From: Hyphomicrobiales bacterium
GTDB lineage: Bacteria > Pseudomonadota > Alphaproteobacteria > Rhizobiales > Xanthobacteraceae
Reading direction: 5' to 3'
Length of the DNA stretch: 43,542 nucleotides
NCBI GenBank assembly: GCA_021323775.1
Contig: JAJPKK010000022.1
Coordinates: 1 to 43,542 of the forward strand
Part shown: positions 1 to 8,272 of the stretch, one piece after another
Numbering within the stretch: the first letter of the stretch is position 1
Layout of the letters: every line of letters begins with the position of its first letter
Made by a program: the position numbers and the translations under genes
The notes under the pieces: model-generated
The model's database searches: none
Seen by the model: only the letters and a program-made list of their open reading frames with translations
What the model was told of the DNA's origin: nothing

Positions 1-963
1 CAGTTCTTCGATCCGGTCTTCAACATCCGCCTCGATCAGTCGTGGGGCTTTGTCGGCGCGTCCTTCGCGCTGCACGACGCCAGCGGCGGCTATTACGGCT
101 CGGGCTACAACTGCCTCTCCCCTAGCCCAATCGGGGCAGGAGGATTAGTGACAGGGCTTTGCGGCCCGAATAACGTGTCGCCAAACTCGTCTCCTCCACA
201 GCCGGGTACCCCGGTGAGCGGCAACAACGCGAACGAGACAAGCGGTCATCCGGCCGACAAGTATGGCTGGGCCTCTGCCGTGGGGTTCACTGTGCTCAAC
301 CCGTTCGGCCTGGCGGGTGACAGCGTGGGTGCGCAAGCAGTCTACAGCGAGGGCGCCATCGGCTATAATACGGTGGCTTGGGGTCCCTACGCCATCTATG
401 GCGCCGGCCGCCAGATGGGAATGAGCTATCTGGTCGATGGCGTATTTAACACCAACACCGCAGTGGCCCTCACGCGAAACTGGAGCGCTGTGGGGTTCTA
501 CGAGCATGTCTGGAGTCCGCAGTGGAGGACGTCCATTTACGGCGGCCTGCTGGGAACCGACTTCGGCAGTGAAGGGAAGGCTTTGATCTGCCCCAACGGA
601 CCGGGCACGAAAGCGCCGGTCGGGTTTAGCGGCGGCCTTAATGGCGTGTTCCAGAACACGAACTTCCCGGCTTCCGGGACCGGTGCTCTTCCTTACGCGG
701 GCAACGTGTCCAACTGCGATCCCAATTCCAGTTGGACGCAGCTGGGCACCCGGACCATGTGGAACCCGGTGCCGGATGTCGATGTCGGTGTCGATTTCAC
801 GTGGGTCCATCTGAATACGGCTTTTGCCGGCACGGCAAATCTGAATGCGTGGGGCACGCCATTCCAGCAGAACGCCACCGGCCGGCCGCCGGGCTTCTAC
901 AATATCACGGACCAGAATGTTTACAGCGCCATGTTCCGCATCCAGCGCAACTTCCTGTACTGA
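1..963 (+). CDS. Rhizobiales-type outer-membrane porin, 3' part
   Basis: The reading frame is open from base 1 and stops at 963, so the 5' end lies outside the window and about 320 residues are visible. The product is rich in Gly, Asn, Trp and aromatic residues in alternating polar/apolar strands, and ends in the aromatic-terminated strand RIQRNFLY, the usual C-terminal signal for outer-membrane insertion. Segments such as the QSWGFVGASFALHDASGGYY stretch and the closing VDVGVDFTWVHLNTA strand resemble the porin_2 family (PF02530) of Bradyrhizobium and relatives, which form general diffusion channels, usually as trimers. A strong intrinsic terminator follows 26 bases after the stop, so this is the last gene of its transcript. 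The family call is by eye; substrate specificity cannot be read. Confidence 0.85.
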   Translation, partial: QFFDPVFNIRLDQSWGFVGASFALHDASGGYYGSGYNCLSPSPIGAGGLVTGLCGPNNVSPNSSPPQPGTPVSGNNANETSGHPADKYGWASAVGFTVLNPFGLAGDSVGAQAVYSEGAIGYNTVAWGPYAIYGAGRQMGMSYLVDGVFNTNTAVALTRNWSAVGFYEHVWSPQWRTSIYGGLLGTDFGSEGKALICPNGPGTKAPVGFSGGLNGVFQNTNFPASGTGALPYAGNVSNCDPNSSWTQLGTRTMWNPVPDVDVGVDFTWVHLNTAFAGTANLNAWGTPFQQNATGRPPGFYNITDQNVYSAMFRIQRNFLY

Positions 964-988
964 TCTGACGGTCCCAAGCGGGACGCCT

Positions 989-1017
989 GCCCCCGGCAGC
1001 ATGCCGGGGGTTTTTGT
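989..1017 (+). terminator. Intrinsic terminator of the porin gene
   Basis: A perfect 9-bp stem (CCCCCGGCA at 990-998 pairing with TGCCGGGGG at 1002-1010, loop GCA) is followed directly by TTTTTGT. It lies just downstream of the porin stop codon, as expected for a rho-independent terminator. Confidence 0.9.
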
Positions 1018-1054
1018 AGTTCGGGCGCTTTCGCGGGGTGGGCAAATTAGAATC

Positions 1055-1180
1055 GTAGCCCGGATTTGACCCGGTCGTCCCGCCTTCGGCGGGCCCGATA
1101 ACAGGCTCTGCGAAATCCGGGAACGGCCCCATCAGCACGGCAATGCCATGCCCGGGTTTCGCTGCCGCTCAACCCGGCTG
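1055..1180. repeat. Dispersed palindromic repeat, family 1, copy 1
   Basis: An imperfect inverted repeat whose arms read GTAGCCCGGATTTGACC... and ...GCTGCCGCTCAACCCGGGCT-like, with an internal CCCGCCTTCGGCGGG hairpin at about 1078-1092. The same layout (AGCCCGGAT arm, GCGGGCCCGAT, CTCTGCGAAATCCGGG, closing TTCGCT..CTCAACCCGGGCT) occurs at 4124-4241, 24959-25082, 29150-29235 and 31800-31871. It fills most of the gap between the porin terminator and the next gene and encodes nothing recognisable. Confidence 0.75.
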
Positions 1181-1297
1181 TGCGGCTCCATCCGCGCCGC
1201 CTGGCTGGCCCGCCGCTTGATTCCGCCCCTCCTTTATCGTTGACTTTACCCCAACGAACGGCGCCGGCGCGTCGCCGGCGCAGGCACGGAGGGACCC

Positions 1298-1858
1298 ATG
1301 GACGCCATGGAACGGCGCGACTTTCTCAAGGGCGCGGGAATGGGCGCGCTCGCCTTCACGGTAGGCGGCTCGCAGGTGCTGATGACGCCGGGAGAGGCGC
1401 GAGCGCAGGGCGTGCCGTTCCGCCTTCTCAAGGCGCACGAGGCAGAGACCATCGAGGCGCTGGGCGAGACGCTGGTGCCGGGCGCGCAGCGCGCCGGCGT
1501 TGCGCATTTCATCGATCAGCAGGTGTCGGTTTCGCCCGGCGAGGCGCTGCTCGAAGCGCGCCAGCTCAATGTCAAGCCGCCGTTCATCAACTTCTATCGC
1601 GCGGCGATCAACGCGGTCGACCGCGCCGCGGAGGCTCGCAGCCGCCGCCCGTTCGCGGCGCTCTCCGCCGCCGAGCAGCACGGGTTCGTCGACGCCATGC
1701 GGCAGAACAAGATCGACGGCTGGCAGGGCCCGCCCGGCGGCTTCGTCTATACGGTGCTGCGCAGCGACGCCATCGACGTGGTCTACGGCACCATGGAGGG
1801 CTACGAGGCGCTCGGCGTTCCCTACATGCCGCACATCGCGCCGGACAAGAGGTGGTGA
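1298..1858 (+). CDS. Gluconate 2-dehydrogenase subunit 3-like protein (Tat-exported small subunit)
   Basis: This 186-residue protein begins with a twin-arginine-like signal, ERRDFLKGAGMGALAFTVGG, ending near the AQG at residues 37-39. The mature part resembles the gluconate_2-dh3 family, the small or gamma subunit of FAD-dependent sugar and polyol dehydrogenases that chaperones the large subunit through the Tat pathway. The start at 1298 has GGAGGG (1288-1293) four bases upstream; ATG at 1307 is possible but its spacing is long. The stop is one base before the ATG of the GMC large subunit, so the pair is an operon. In known enzymes a multihaem cytochrome c subunit completes the complex; none is encoded next to it here. 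Confidence 0.85.
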   Translation: MDAMERRDFLKGAGMGALAFTVGGSQVLMTPGEARAQGVPFRLLKAHEAETIEALGETLVPGAQRAGVAHFIDQQVSVSPGEALLEARQLNVKPPFINFYRAAINAVDRAAEARSRRPFAALSAAEQHGFVDAMRQNKIDGWQGPPGGFVYTVLRSDAIDVVYGTMEGYEALGVPYMPHIAPDKRW

Positions 1859-1859
1859 C

Positions 1860-3440
1860 ATGGCTACGCAAGAGAAAGTGGACGCCGTGATCGTCGGCGC
1901 CGGCGCATCGGGCTCGGTCTTTGCGGCGGTGCTGGCCAAGGCCCGCAAGAAGGTCGTAGTGCTGGACAACGGGCCGGACTGGCAGACCTCCGACCTCATC
2001 TCGTCCGACATCTGGGGCCGCCGCATCAAACCGGCGGGCGCGCCCTTCATTCTCGAAGGCAAGCATCCGGTCAGCATGGGGGCCCAGGGCGGCTGGGGTG
2101 TCGGCGGCGCGGCGCTGCACTACTACGCCAACTTCCCGCGCCTTCTGCCGACCGATTTCCGCATCAAGAGCGAGCACAATCGCGCCCATGACTGGCCGAT
2201 ATCCTACGAGGAGCTGGCGCCGTTCTATGACAAGGTCGCGCAGGAGATCGGCGTCTCCGGCGACGCTGCCGCGGAAGAGATCTGGCGGCCCAAGGGTCAG
2301 CCCTATCCGATGCCGCCGATGAAGACGTTCCGCAACGGGCAGGTCTGGCTCAAGGGCTTCGAGGCCAATGGCATCCGCATGGTGCCGGCCGCAGTCGGCA
2401 TGAACTCCATCGCGTTCAAGGGCCGCGCAGCCTGCATCTATGACGGCTGGTGCCACGTCGGCTGCCCGATCGGGGCGCTCGCCAATCCGCTGGTCACGTA
2501 TCTGGCGGAAGCGCGCAAGGCGGGGGCCGAGGTGAGGGCGTGGAGCACCGTGACGCGCGTGCTCACCGATGCGTCCGGCAACAAAGTGACGGGCGTTGAG
2601 TACTACGACCGCAACCGCGAGAAGCAGTTTCAGCCCGCGAGCGTGGTGGTGCTCGCGGCGTGGGCGGCGCAGAATCCGCGCCTTCTTCTCAACTCCGCGA
2701 CCGACAAGCACGAGAAGGGTCTTGCCAACCGCAACGGCCTCGTCGGCAAGTACATCATGACCCACTTCGGGTCGGGCACCAGCGCGATGTTCGACGAGGA
2801 CGTGGAGAACCACATGGGCACGCTCGGCGCCCAGTACATGTCCTACGAGCGCTACGGCAAGACCTCCCACAAGGGCGCGTTCGGCTCGACCTTCATCGTC
2901 GCGGGGTCGTCGATCAAGCTCTCCGGTCTCGGCGGCCTCGCCAATGCGCGGCCCGAACTGTTCGGGCCGGAGCTGCACGCCTTCGTAAAGCGCGCCGTCA
3001 AGGGTCTTTCGCGCATGAATGCGTTCGGCGAGGAGCAGCCGAAGATCGAGAACCGGCTGGAGCTCGCGAGCGAGAAGGACGAGTTCGGCATGCCGCTCGG
3101 GCGCATCATTCACAACTACGACGACAACGACCTGGCGCTGTGGAACGCCAATTTCGAGGAGGGCCTCAGGATCGCCAGGGCCACCGACGCCAAGGAGGTG
3201 TGGCAGGGCCGCGGCGCGCCGCCGACCATCCACCTGATGGGCGGCACCATCATGGGCACCAGCGCGGCGAACTCGGTGGTCGACAGCTTCGGCCAGACCC
3301 ACGAGATCGCCAACCTCTACTGCGCCGGGCCCGGCATCTTCGCGACCGCTGGCGCCTCGAACCCGACCTACACGATCTTCGCCCTGTCGCAGCGCGGCGC
3401 TGAGCACCTGGCGAAGAACTGGAGCACGATCGCGGGGTAA
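1860..3440 (+). CDS. GMC-family FAD-dependent dehydrogenase, large catalytic subunit
   Basis: This 526-residue protein starts with a Rossmann FAD motif, VDAVIVGAGASGSVFAAVLA (residues about 7-26), and ends with the GMC C-terminal region (HLMGGTIMGTSAANSVVD ... ASNPTYTIFALS), where the catalytic His/Asn pair lies. Residues C192, C198 and C202 form C-x5-C-x3-C in ACIYDGWCHVGCPIGAL, the spacing I associate with the 3Fe-4S ligands of bacterial FAD glucose and fructose dehydrogenases. It has no signal peptide; export probably relies on the Tat signal of the small subunit encoded one base upstream (stop TGA, then C, then ATG). The likely role is periplasmic oxidation of a sugar, polyol or sugar acid with electrons passed to a cytochrome or quinone. 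The substrate cannot be inferred. The longer open frame upstream (from 1500) lies inside the small-subunit gene and is not used. Confidence 0.9.
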   Translation: MATQEKVDAVIVGAGASGSVFAAVLAKARKKVVVLDNGPDWQTSDLISSDIWGRRIKPAGAPFILEGKHPVSMGAQGGWGVGGAALHYYANFPRLLPTDFRIKSEHNRAHDWPISYEELAPFYDKVAQEIGVSGDAAAEEIWRPKGQPYPMPPMKTFRNGQVWLKGFEANGIRMVPAAVGMNSIAFKGRAACIYDGWCHVGCPIGALANPLVTYLAEARKAGAEVRAWSTVTRVLTDASGNKVTGVEYYDRNREKQFQPASVVVLAAWAAQNPRLLLNSATDKHEKGLANRNGLVGKYIMTHFGSGTSAMFDEDVENHMGTLGAQYMSYERYGKTSHKGAFGSTFIVAGSSIKLSGLGGLANARPELFGPELHAFVKRAVKGLSRMNAFGEEQPKIENRLELASEKDEFGMPLGRIIHNYDDNDLALWNANFEEGLRIARATDAKEVWQGRGAPPTIHLMGGTIMGTSAANSVVDSFGQTHEIANLYCAGPGIFATAGASNPTYTIFALSQRGAEHLAKNWSTIAG

Positions 3441-3480
3441 GTAACGCAGACTCGTCGCCGAGCGAAACTCACTGTCGCAG

Positions 3481-3591
3481 CTAATGCGCGGCCGGCCAGC
3501 TCATGTGCGTCCGAATGAGATAAATGGCGAGGATGAGCAACAGCGCACCCAATACCGTCATGATGCCGGTCTTGTTGAACAGCCAAAACAT
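3481..3591 (-). CDS. Possible 36-residue single-pass membrane protein
   Basis: A short open frame that I do not recognise. From an ATG at 3591 it encodes MFWLFNKTGIMTV, a hydrophobic stretch LGALLLILAIYLI (residues 14-26), and a short RTHMSWPAAH tail, i.e. one membrane helix with a positively charged end. Only a weak GGA-type ribosome site precedes the ATG. The frame stays open further upstream, but that part is Pro/Cys/Arg-rich and looks non-coding. A real small membrane protein is plausible because of the clean helix, but there is no context to support a function. Confidence 0.35.
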   Translation of the reverse strand: MFWLFNKTGIMTVLGALLLILAIYLIRTHMSWPAAH

Positions 3592-3763
3592 ATGCTCGTC
3601 CGATAAGGTCGCGAAGCTGGAACGACAGAGGCGACCCTGTTGTTCCCCGATCGGCTGCGGCCCCGGCTGGCCGAGGCGTAATGCGGGGCAAGGTTTCGCC
3701 AGATTGCGGGCGTCGTCCCCCGCAGGGTCGCAAGCATTCGGTGGCGGGGGCCTGCAGCGCGGG

Positions 3764-4087
3764 CTACGGAAACACGCCCATCCGCTCCTGCACTTCGGCA
3801 GGCACCCCATAGTCGCGCATCAGGCTGCGGCTCTCGCGCAGTCCGCACGCCTCGCGCTGGACCACGAACATCCACAGCGCATGGCTCGCTGCGGTCAGCA
3901 GCATCCGCCGCGCCTGCCGTCCCTCACAGGAGGCGTCCCACTGCGGATGCGCCGCATCGAATTCGCGCAGCTCCTTGAGCGCCGCCTCCAGGCCACGGCC
4001 GAGCCGCCCCAGCGCTGCGGCCTGCTCCTGCACGATCTCATAGTTCAGCGCATCGATGGGCGCGCGCGATCGGTGGAAGGGCGGCAT
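3764..4087 (-). CDS. Conserved hypothetical protein, possibly DUF6665-like
   Basis: This is a 107-residue soluble protein. The ATG at 4087 is chosen because GGAG lies five bases upstream (…CGGAGACGCC-ATG); a second in-frame ATG at 4114 lacks a ribosome site. The N-terminal half contains LNYEIVQEQAAALGRLGR followed by a helical stretch LEAALKELREFDA, and the C-terminal half contains a short Cys, Arg-rich stretch and YGVPAEVQERMG. The pattern recalls small Rhizobiales proteins grouped as DUF6665, but that match is from memory and not verified. No catalytic motif is visible. It is monocistronic, with a family 1 repeat just upstream. Confidence 0.6.
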   Translation of the reverse strand: MPPFHRSRAPIDALNYEIVQEQAAALGRLGRGLEAALKELREFDAAHPQWDASCEGRQARRMLLTAASHALWMFVVQREACGLRESRSLMRDYGVPAEVQERMGVFP

Positions 4088-4123
4088 GGCGTCTCCGTAG
4101 CGGGCAGCCTGCATTGAAGCTCA

Positions 4124-4241
4124 TAACCCGGACTGAGCCGCCGGCCCCGCCTTCGGCAGCCTGAAGACAGGCTCTGCGAAACCCGGATCACCCTCTCCGC
4201 CTGGCGGCGGCCGGAATTTCGCTGCGCTCAACCGGACTATG
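4124..4241. repeat. Dispersed palindromic repeat, family 1, copy 2
   Basis: The element runs from ATAACCCGGACTGAGCCG to TTCGCTGCGCTCAACCGGACT, with the internal CCGCCTTCGGC and GACAGGCTCTGCGAAACCCGG blocks shared with the copy at 1055-1180. It lies in the gap upstream of the minus-strand gene at 3764-4087. Confidence 0.7.
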
Positions 4242-4482
4242 GGTCCAACCTGACAGATAATCATCGAACCTGTGAAGTGGAGTTTGCAACGCGAAATTTG
4301 CCGGATGACACAGCAAACCGAGGGTGGCGCATTTCACAAGCAGAATGTCCCCTTGCGCGGGGCTCCGGTCCCAGGGTCAATTGCCGGCAAACCCTCCTCT
4401 GACGGCGAGGGCTTTGCACATCTGGCAGGTCGGAAACGTGCTTTGCCAAGCTGCGACGGGGAAGGCTGATCTGACTACGCCC
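4242..4482. other. Non-coding interval with no recognisable element
   Basis: Between the family 1 repeat and the glycosylase stop there are about 240 bases. Short frames exist on both strands but their translations are Arg/Pro/Ser-rich with no familiar motif and no ribosome sites. I see no gene, tRNA or clear terminator here. Confidence 0.5.
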
Positions 4483-5067
4483 TCAGGATTTCGTCCCCGC
4501 TCTGAACGGCTTGCTCAAAAACCGCGACCCCGCCCATCCGTACCGCCACGGCAGATCCGCCGCCTTGGAGATGCCGATCCGCGGGCCGGCCACGACGTCG
4601 ACCGGCGAGGTCCGCGCAAAAAGCGCAAACGGCGCTTCATCAAGCGGGAGGCCGTTATATGCGCCCGTGATGGCCAACGCCTCGCACAGCCGTCCGGGTC
4701 CCGAACAAAGAAGCCGCTCGTCCTTTACGCCGCGGCGACGCCGCATTGTAGCAATGCCCGCGGTCGGCATCAGCGCGCGGATCAGGACCGCGGCCGCGCT
4801 GCCCTGGCCTTCGCAGACAAAATTGATGCACCAATGGATGCCGTAGGAGTGGTAGACGTATGCATGGCCCGGCGGCCCGAACATCACGGCGGTGCGCGCG
4901 GTCAGCCCGCGGAAACTGTGGGCCGCCGGTTCGCTATGATGGTAGGCCTCAACTTCTACGATCTGCCCGCCAACACCGTCGACAAGAAAAGTTGCGCCGA
5001 TCAGGTCCGGCGCCACCTCGTGGACGCTGCGGTCGAAGAACGCTTGCGCTAACTGTAAGTGTTTCAA
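4483..5067 (-). CDS. DNA-3-methyladenine (alkyladenine) glycosylase, AAG/Mpg family
   Basis: This 194-residue base-excision repair glycosylase removes alkylated purines such as 3-methyladenine from DNA. It shows the family core [20 protein letters not shown], where E40, Y42 and H50 match the catalytic Glu and lesion-contacting Tyr/His of human AAG, then [19 protein letters not shown] and the closing GPRIGISKA...PWRY...SRFLS. The ATG farther upstream in this frame would add a long Arg-rich, unrelated extension, so a TTG at 5067 is proposed, giving the usual family length; it has no good Shine-Dalgarno sequence, so the first few residues are uncertain. The gene is convergent with nothing nearby and appears monocistronic. 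Confidence 0.9.
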   Translation of the reverse strand: MKHLQLAQAFFDRSVHEVAPDLIGATFLVDGVGGQIVEVEAYHHSEPAAHSFRGLTARTAVMFGPPGHAYVYHSYGIHWCINFVCEGQGSAAAVLIRALMPTAGIATMRRRRGVKDERLLCSGPGRLCEALAITGAYNGLPLDEAPFALFARTSPVDVVAGPRIGISKAADLPWRYGWAGSRFLSKPFRAGTKS

Positions 5068-5346
5068 CAGCTTTTTCGGGTTGGCAACATATGTTGTAAT
5101 TCCGACACAGGTTGACAAGATCTGCAACCGCGGTCGGAACCGCCCCGTTTCCGCCACAGGAGTCGATGATCTCCATATACGAACAATTCTGTACGAACAA
5201 TTCTCGGCCGCAAAACGCGCGGGCCGTAAAGCCCGCAACGCCCGGCAGTCGCCCCCGGTACATGCTTCATGGACGCCAGGACAAGACTCAAGAACAGGCT
5301 GCCCGGTCGGCGCAGGACCGAGGGTCCGGCGCGCGCGCCGCATCGG
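5068..5346. other. Gap between glycosylase and ilvD remnant
   Basis: This stretch is less GC-rich near 5080-5200 (GGCAACATATGTTGTAATTC, with the palindrome AACATATGTT at about 5086-5095), which suits a promoter region for the minus-strand glycosylase. Further right, frames translate into Arg/Ala-rich sequence with no clear match to the N-terminal half of a dehydratase, so that half of the ilvD remnant seems deleted. Confidence 0.4.
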
Positions 5347-6107
5347 TCCTGGCCGCGCATGATCGTGACGCGCAAAGCGTTCGACCCCGCGGCCGCAGTG
5401 GTAGCAGCGTCCGCCGGCTCCATCGATGCTGCGCTGCATTTGCCTGCGGTCGCCCATGAATGTGGAATCGCGTTCGATCCGGGCGACGTCGCCGAAGTCT
5501 TCAAACCGACACGATACATCGCAGATTTGAAACCAGCCGGTCGTTTTGTCGCCAAAGATTTAGTCAAAGTTGGAGACGTTTCATTGCTGATGAAGACATT
5601 GCTGGACAAGGGTTTGATGCGTGGCGACTGCATGACCGTCGCAGGGTGCAGCATGGCCGAAGACGTAAAGCGCGTGGCCTGGAATGGCGACGTGTTCTGG
5701 AATTGCGGCGGCCAGGACGTTGTTCGTCCGGCCGACCGGCCGCCGTTGGCGGCAGGCGGCGGCGGGCTGCGCGGCAAGCTCGACGGTCGATCTTCCGGCG
5801 CTCCTTGGGGTTTCTACGTCGGCCGGGGTTTCTGCGTCGGCCATGTCGGCCCTGAAGCCGCGGCAGGAGGACCGAGAGGGCCGGTGTGCGCTGGCGACGT
5901 CATCGCCATCGACGCGGATGGTGGCAGCTTGCAGGCGCCGTTGAGCAAAAGCGAGTTTGAGAAGCGCCGGGCGGCGCGGCAACCGCGGGCAACGGCGTTT
6001 TGGTTGGGATACTTGGGAAGTGCGCCCAGCAGGTCGGGTCGGCGCGCCACGGCGTCGTCACGCATCCTGGCGGGGCGGCCGAGAAGGCGTGCTATGCGGA
6101 TATCTGA
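5347..6107 (+). pseudogene. ilvD: Decayed dihydroxy-acid dehydratase (IlvD/Edd family)
   Basis: Translation gives unmistakable dehydratase blocks: [86 protein letters not shown], then LDGRSSGAP and GFCVGHVGPEAAAGGP, and finally CAQQVGSARHGVVTHPGG...KACYADI with stop at 6105-6107. The N-terminal half is missing. Well over 100 codons are deleted between the GLRGKL block and the DGRxSGA block. GFYVGRGFCVGH looks like a small local duplication, and the last block sits in a different frame, showing a frameshift near 6010-6025. IlvD normally makes 2-ketoacids for valine/isoleucine synthesis using an Fe-S cluster; this copy cannot be functional. Its final codons overlap the start of the exoR-like gene. 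Confidence 0.85.
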
Positions 6108-6972
6108 ATATATTTTGTCAGTTGCGCTGCTTGGGTTCGGCCTCGGGTTGACCGCGGCTTACGCCCTCGACGGCACCCCAAGCCCTGCCAACGTCGCGCC
6201 GGCGCTCGGAGTTGGAGTCGCGCCGGAAGGGGCGCCCAGTGTTGGCATCAGCCCGGGGCGCGCAACCGCCGCGTTTCAGGCCTTTCAGAAGGGCGCCCGG
6301 GCTCTGCAGGCGGGCGATACCAAGAGCGGACTGGAGGCGCTTGAATACGCGGCCCGCAACGGCGAGGTCATGGCGCTGTGGAAACTGGGCCGCATGTATG
6401 CCGACGGCGATGGCGTCAAGCAGAGCGATCAGCGCGCGTTCGAATACTTCCGGACGCTCGCTGATTCTCATGCCGAGGAGACGCCGGGCACCACGCCGGC
6501 GGTATTCGTCGCCAAAGCCTTCGTCGAAATCGGCAGCTACTATCTGACGGGCATCCCCAATTACCTGAAGCCCGATGCCGGACATGCGCACCAGATGTTC
6601 TCGTATGCAGCCTCATATTTCGGGGATCCCGACGCGCAATACCGTCTCGGCCGCACGTATCTCGACGGGCAGGGCACCGCCAAGAGTCCTAAGCAGGCGG
6701 CGCGTTGGCTGACGAGCGCTGCTGGCAAGGGACAATATCAGGCGCAGGCGGTGCTGGGCGCCATGCTGTTCAAGGGCGAGTCCGTACCGCGCGACGCGGC
6801 GCGAGGCCTGATGTACCTCATTCTCGCGCGGGATGCGGCCACCCCCAAGGAGACCTGGATTGCGGATTTATACAACGCGGCTCTAAAGCAAGCGACTGCG
6901 GACGAGCAGGCAGTGGCCCTCGTTCACGTGGAGCATTGGATCGAACAGTCCCGCAGCGGGCACCACCCCTGA
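6094..6972 (+). CDS. exoR: Sel1-repeat periplasmic protein, ExoR-like
   Basis: The 292-residue product has a signal peptide (MRISEYILSVALLGFGLGLTAA, cleavage near AYA) followed by Sel1/TPR-like repeats: ALEYAARNGEVMALWKLGRM YADGDG, then DAQYRLGRTYLDGQGTAKS and YQAQAVLGAMLFKGESVPRD. Length, signal and repeat layout, including SYYLTGIPN between repeats, resemble ExoR, the periplasmic inhibitor of the ExoS/ChvI two-component system that controls exopolysaccharide and motility in rhizobia. The ATG at 6094 has GAGAAGG six bases upstream; the longer frame from 5269 belongs to the ilvD remnant. The first codons overlap the remnant's final codons in another frame. The assignment to ExoR, not another Sel1 protein, is probable but not proven. 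Confidence 0.8.
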   Translation: MRISEYILSVALLGFGLGLTAAYALDGTPSPANVAPALGVGVAPEGAPSVGISPGRATAAFQAFQKGARALQAGDTKSGLEALEYAARNGEVMALWKLGRMYADGDGVKQSDQRAFEYFRTLADSHAEETPGTTPAVFVAKAFVEIGSYYLTGIPNYLKPDAGHAHQMFSYAASYFGDPDAQYRLGRTYLDGQGTAKSPKQAARWLTSAAGKGQYQAQAVLGAMLFKGESVPRDAARGLMYLILARDAATPKETWIADLYNAALKQATADEQAVALVHVEHWIEQSRSGHHP

Positions 6973-7111
6973 AGCGGATTTCGCCTGAAGGATTTCGATC
7001 GAATTACCGAAGGGCGGGCAAAGGGCCTGCCGGAGCCTTCGACGCGCCTTTGCCGCCCGCCTTTCGGCGCTTCCCGGAGCGCGCATCCGGAGCACGCAGT
7101 CGTTCGCGTGA

Positions 7112-7894
7112 TCACAATTCAAGTTCAATCCAGACCGGCACATGGTCGGACGGCTTTTCCCAGCCGCGGACATGCTTGTCGATGCCGACCGCTATCAAGC
7201 GGTCGGCGGCCTGGGGGGACAGCAGGACATGATCGATCCGGATGCCGGCATTCTTCTGCCAGGCGCCGGCCTGGTAATCCCAAAACGTATAGATCCCTTC
7301 GGCGTCGGTGGTCGCGCGCACAGCTTCGATGAGGCCGAGATGGAGAAGTGCTCCGAATTTTGCCCGGGTGTGCGGCAGGAATAGTGCATCGCCTGCCCAG
7401 GCAGCCGGATCATAGACGTCCGCCGGCGCCGGGATGACGTTATAGTCGCCGGCCAGCACCAGCGGCTCCTCAAGGCGCATTCGGGTATCGGCATAGTGGT
7501 GCAGCCGATCCATCCATCTCAGCTTGTAGGAATACTTGTCGGTCCCCGGCGGATTCCCGTTGGGCAGATAGATCGATGCGATGCGCAGCGCGCGCGATCC
7601 CGACGACACGACGACTTCAAGGAAGCGCGCGTGGTCATCTTCATCGTCTCCGGGCAGCCGCGGGGTTACCTCGTCCAGGCGCAGCTTGGAGAGTACCGCG
7701 ACGCCGTTGAATGCCTTCTGGCCATGCACCGCAACGTTGTATCCGAGCTCCTCGATGGCTTCGCGAGGGAATGCCGCATCCGTGCACTTTGTTTCCTGCA
7801 GGCAGGCCACGTCGGGCTCGCGCTCCTTAAGCCATGCCAGGACCCCGTCGAGCCGTTGCTTGATCGAATTGACGTTCCAAGTTGCTACGCGCAT
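7112..7894 (-). CDS. xthA: Exodeoxyribonuclease III
   Basis: A 260-residue endonuclease/exonuclease/phosphatase-fold enzyme that cleaves at abasic sites and has 3'-5' exonuclease and 3'-phosphatase activity in base-excision repair. The motifs are in order: MRVATWNVNSIKQRL (metal-binding Asn), CLQETKCTD (catalytic Glu), IASIYLPNGNPP, LAGDYNVIPAPADVYDP (Asp/Asn pair), GIRIDHVLLSP and PSDHVPVWIEL (catalytic Asp-His). The ATG at 7894 begins the canonical MRVATWN; the in-frame extension to 7933 is not family-like. It is convergent with the exoR-like gene and monocistronic. Confidence 0.95.
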   Translation of the reverse strand: MRVATWNVNSIKQRLDGVLAWLKEREPDVACLQETKCTDAAFPREAIEELGYNVAVHGQKAFNGVAVLSKLRLDEVTPRLPGDDEDDHARFLEVVVSSGSRALRIASIYLPNGNPPGTDKYSYKLRWMDRLHHYADTRMRLEEPLVLAGDYNVIPAPADVYDPAAWAGDALFLPHTRAKFGALLHLGLIEAVRATTDAEGIYTFWDYQAGAWQKNAGIRIDHVLLSPQAADRLIAVGIDKHVRGWEKPSDHVPVWIELEL

Positions 7895-8272
7895 TGCAGT
7901 TTCCGACAGGTTCGAATCACGCGCCCGTCTCATGGGTGGCGCTGCCGCCGCTGCGGCTCCGCAAATCGGATCTAAGCTTCCGATCTAGCAGAAACGGACG
8001 AGCGTAACGAGACACCAGCGGCAGCGGCCGTATATCCATAATTTTATGCGGCGGAGCTATTTCCGTCCGATGAAAAAAGGGGCAGAATGTGTTACCAAAA
8101 TAGTAAAAATCATTGCGGGCGCCACGATTTATTGGCTCGAACGGGAGGATATCTAACGGCGAAGTCATGAGCCGTGCGCCAGCTGCCAAATCATCAGGCG
8201 CCGAATCTTCGGCGGAGTGAACGCTAGCCAGGGGATCCGGGGCGCGGTGACGCGCCGCGGCTGGGACGTGAG
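7895..8272. other. Divergent intergenic region of xthA and RND pump; no supported gene
   Basis: The middle (about 8035-8115) is clearly AT-richer than the surroundings and includes TTACCAAAATAGTAA at about 8092-8106, a short imperfect inverted repeat that could be an operator. A 90-residue minus-strand frame (7917-8189) exists but shows no family motif or ribosome site. Promoters for the pump operon probably lie here; no TetR- or MarR-like regulator gene is adjacent. Confidence 0.4.

Noticed and set aside
1608-3407. 599-codon minus-strand open frame
   Set aside because: It is antisense to the GMC dehydrogenase and has shadow-type composition (runs of Val, Arg, His) and no motifs.
7917-8189. 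90-residue minus-strand frame between xthA and the RND adaptor
   Set aside because: No motif or Shine-Dalgarno sequence; it spans an AT-rich probable promoter region.
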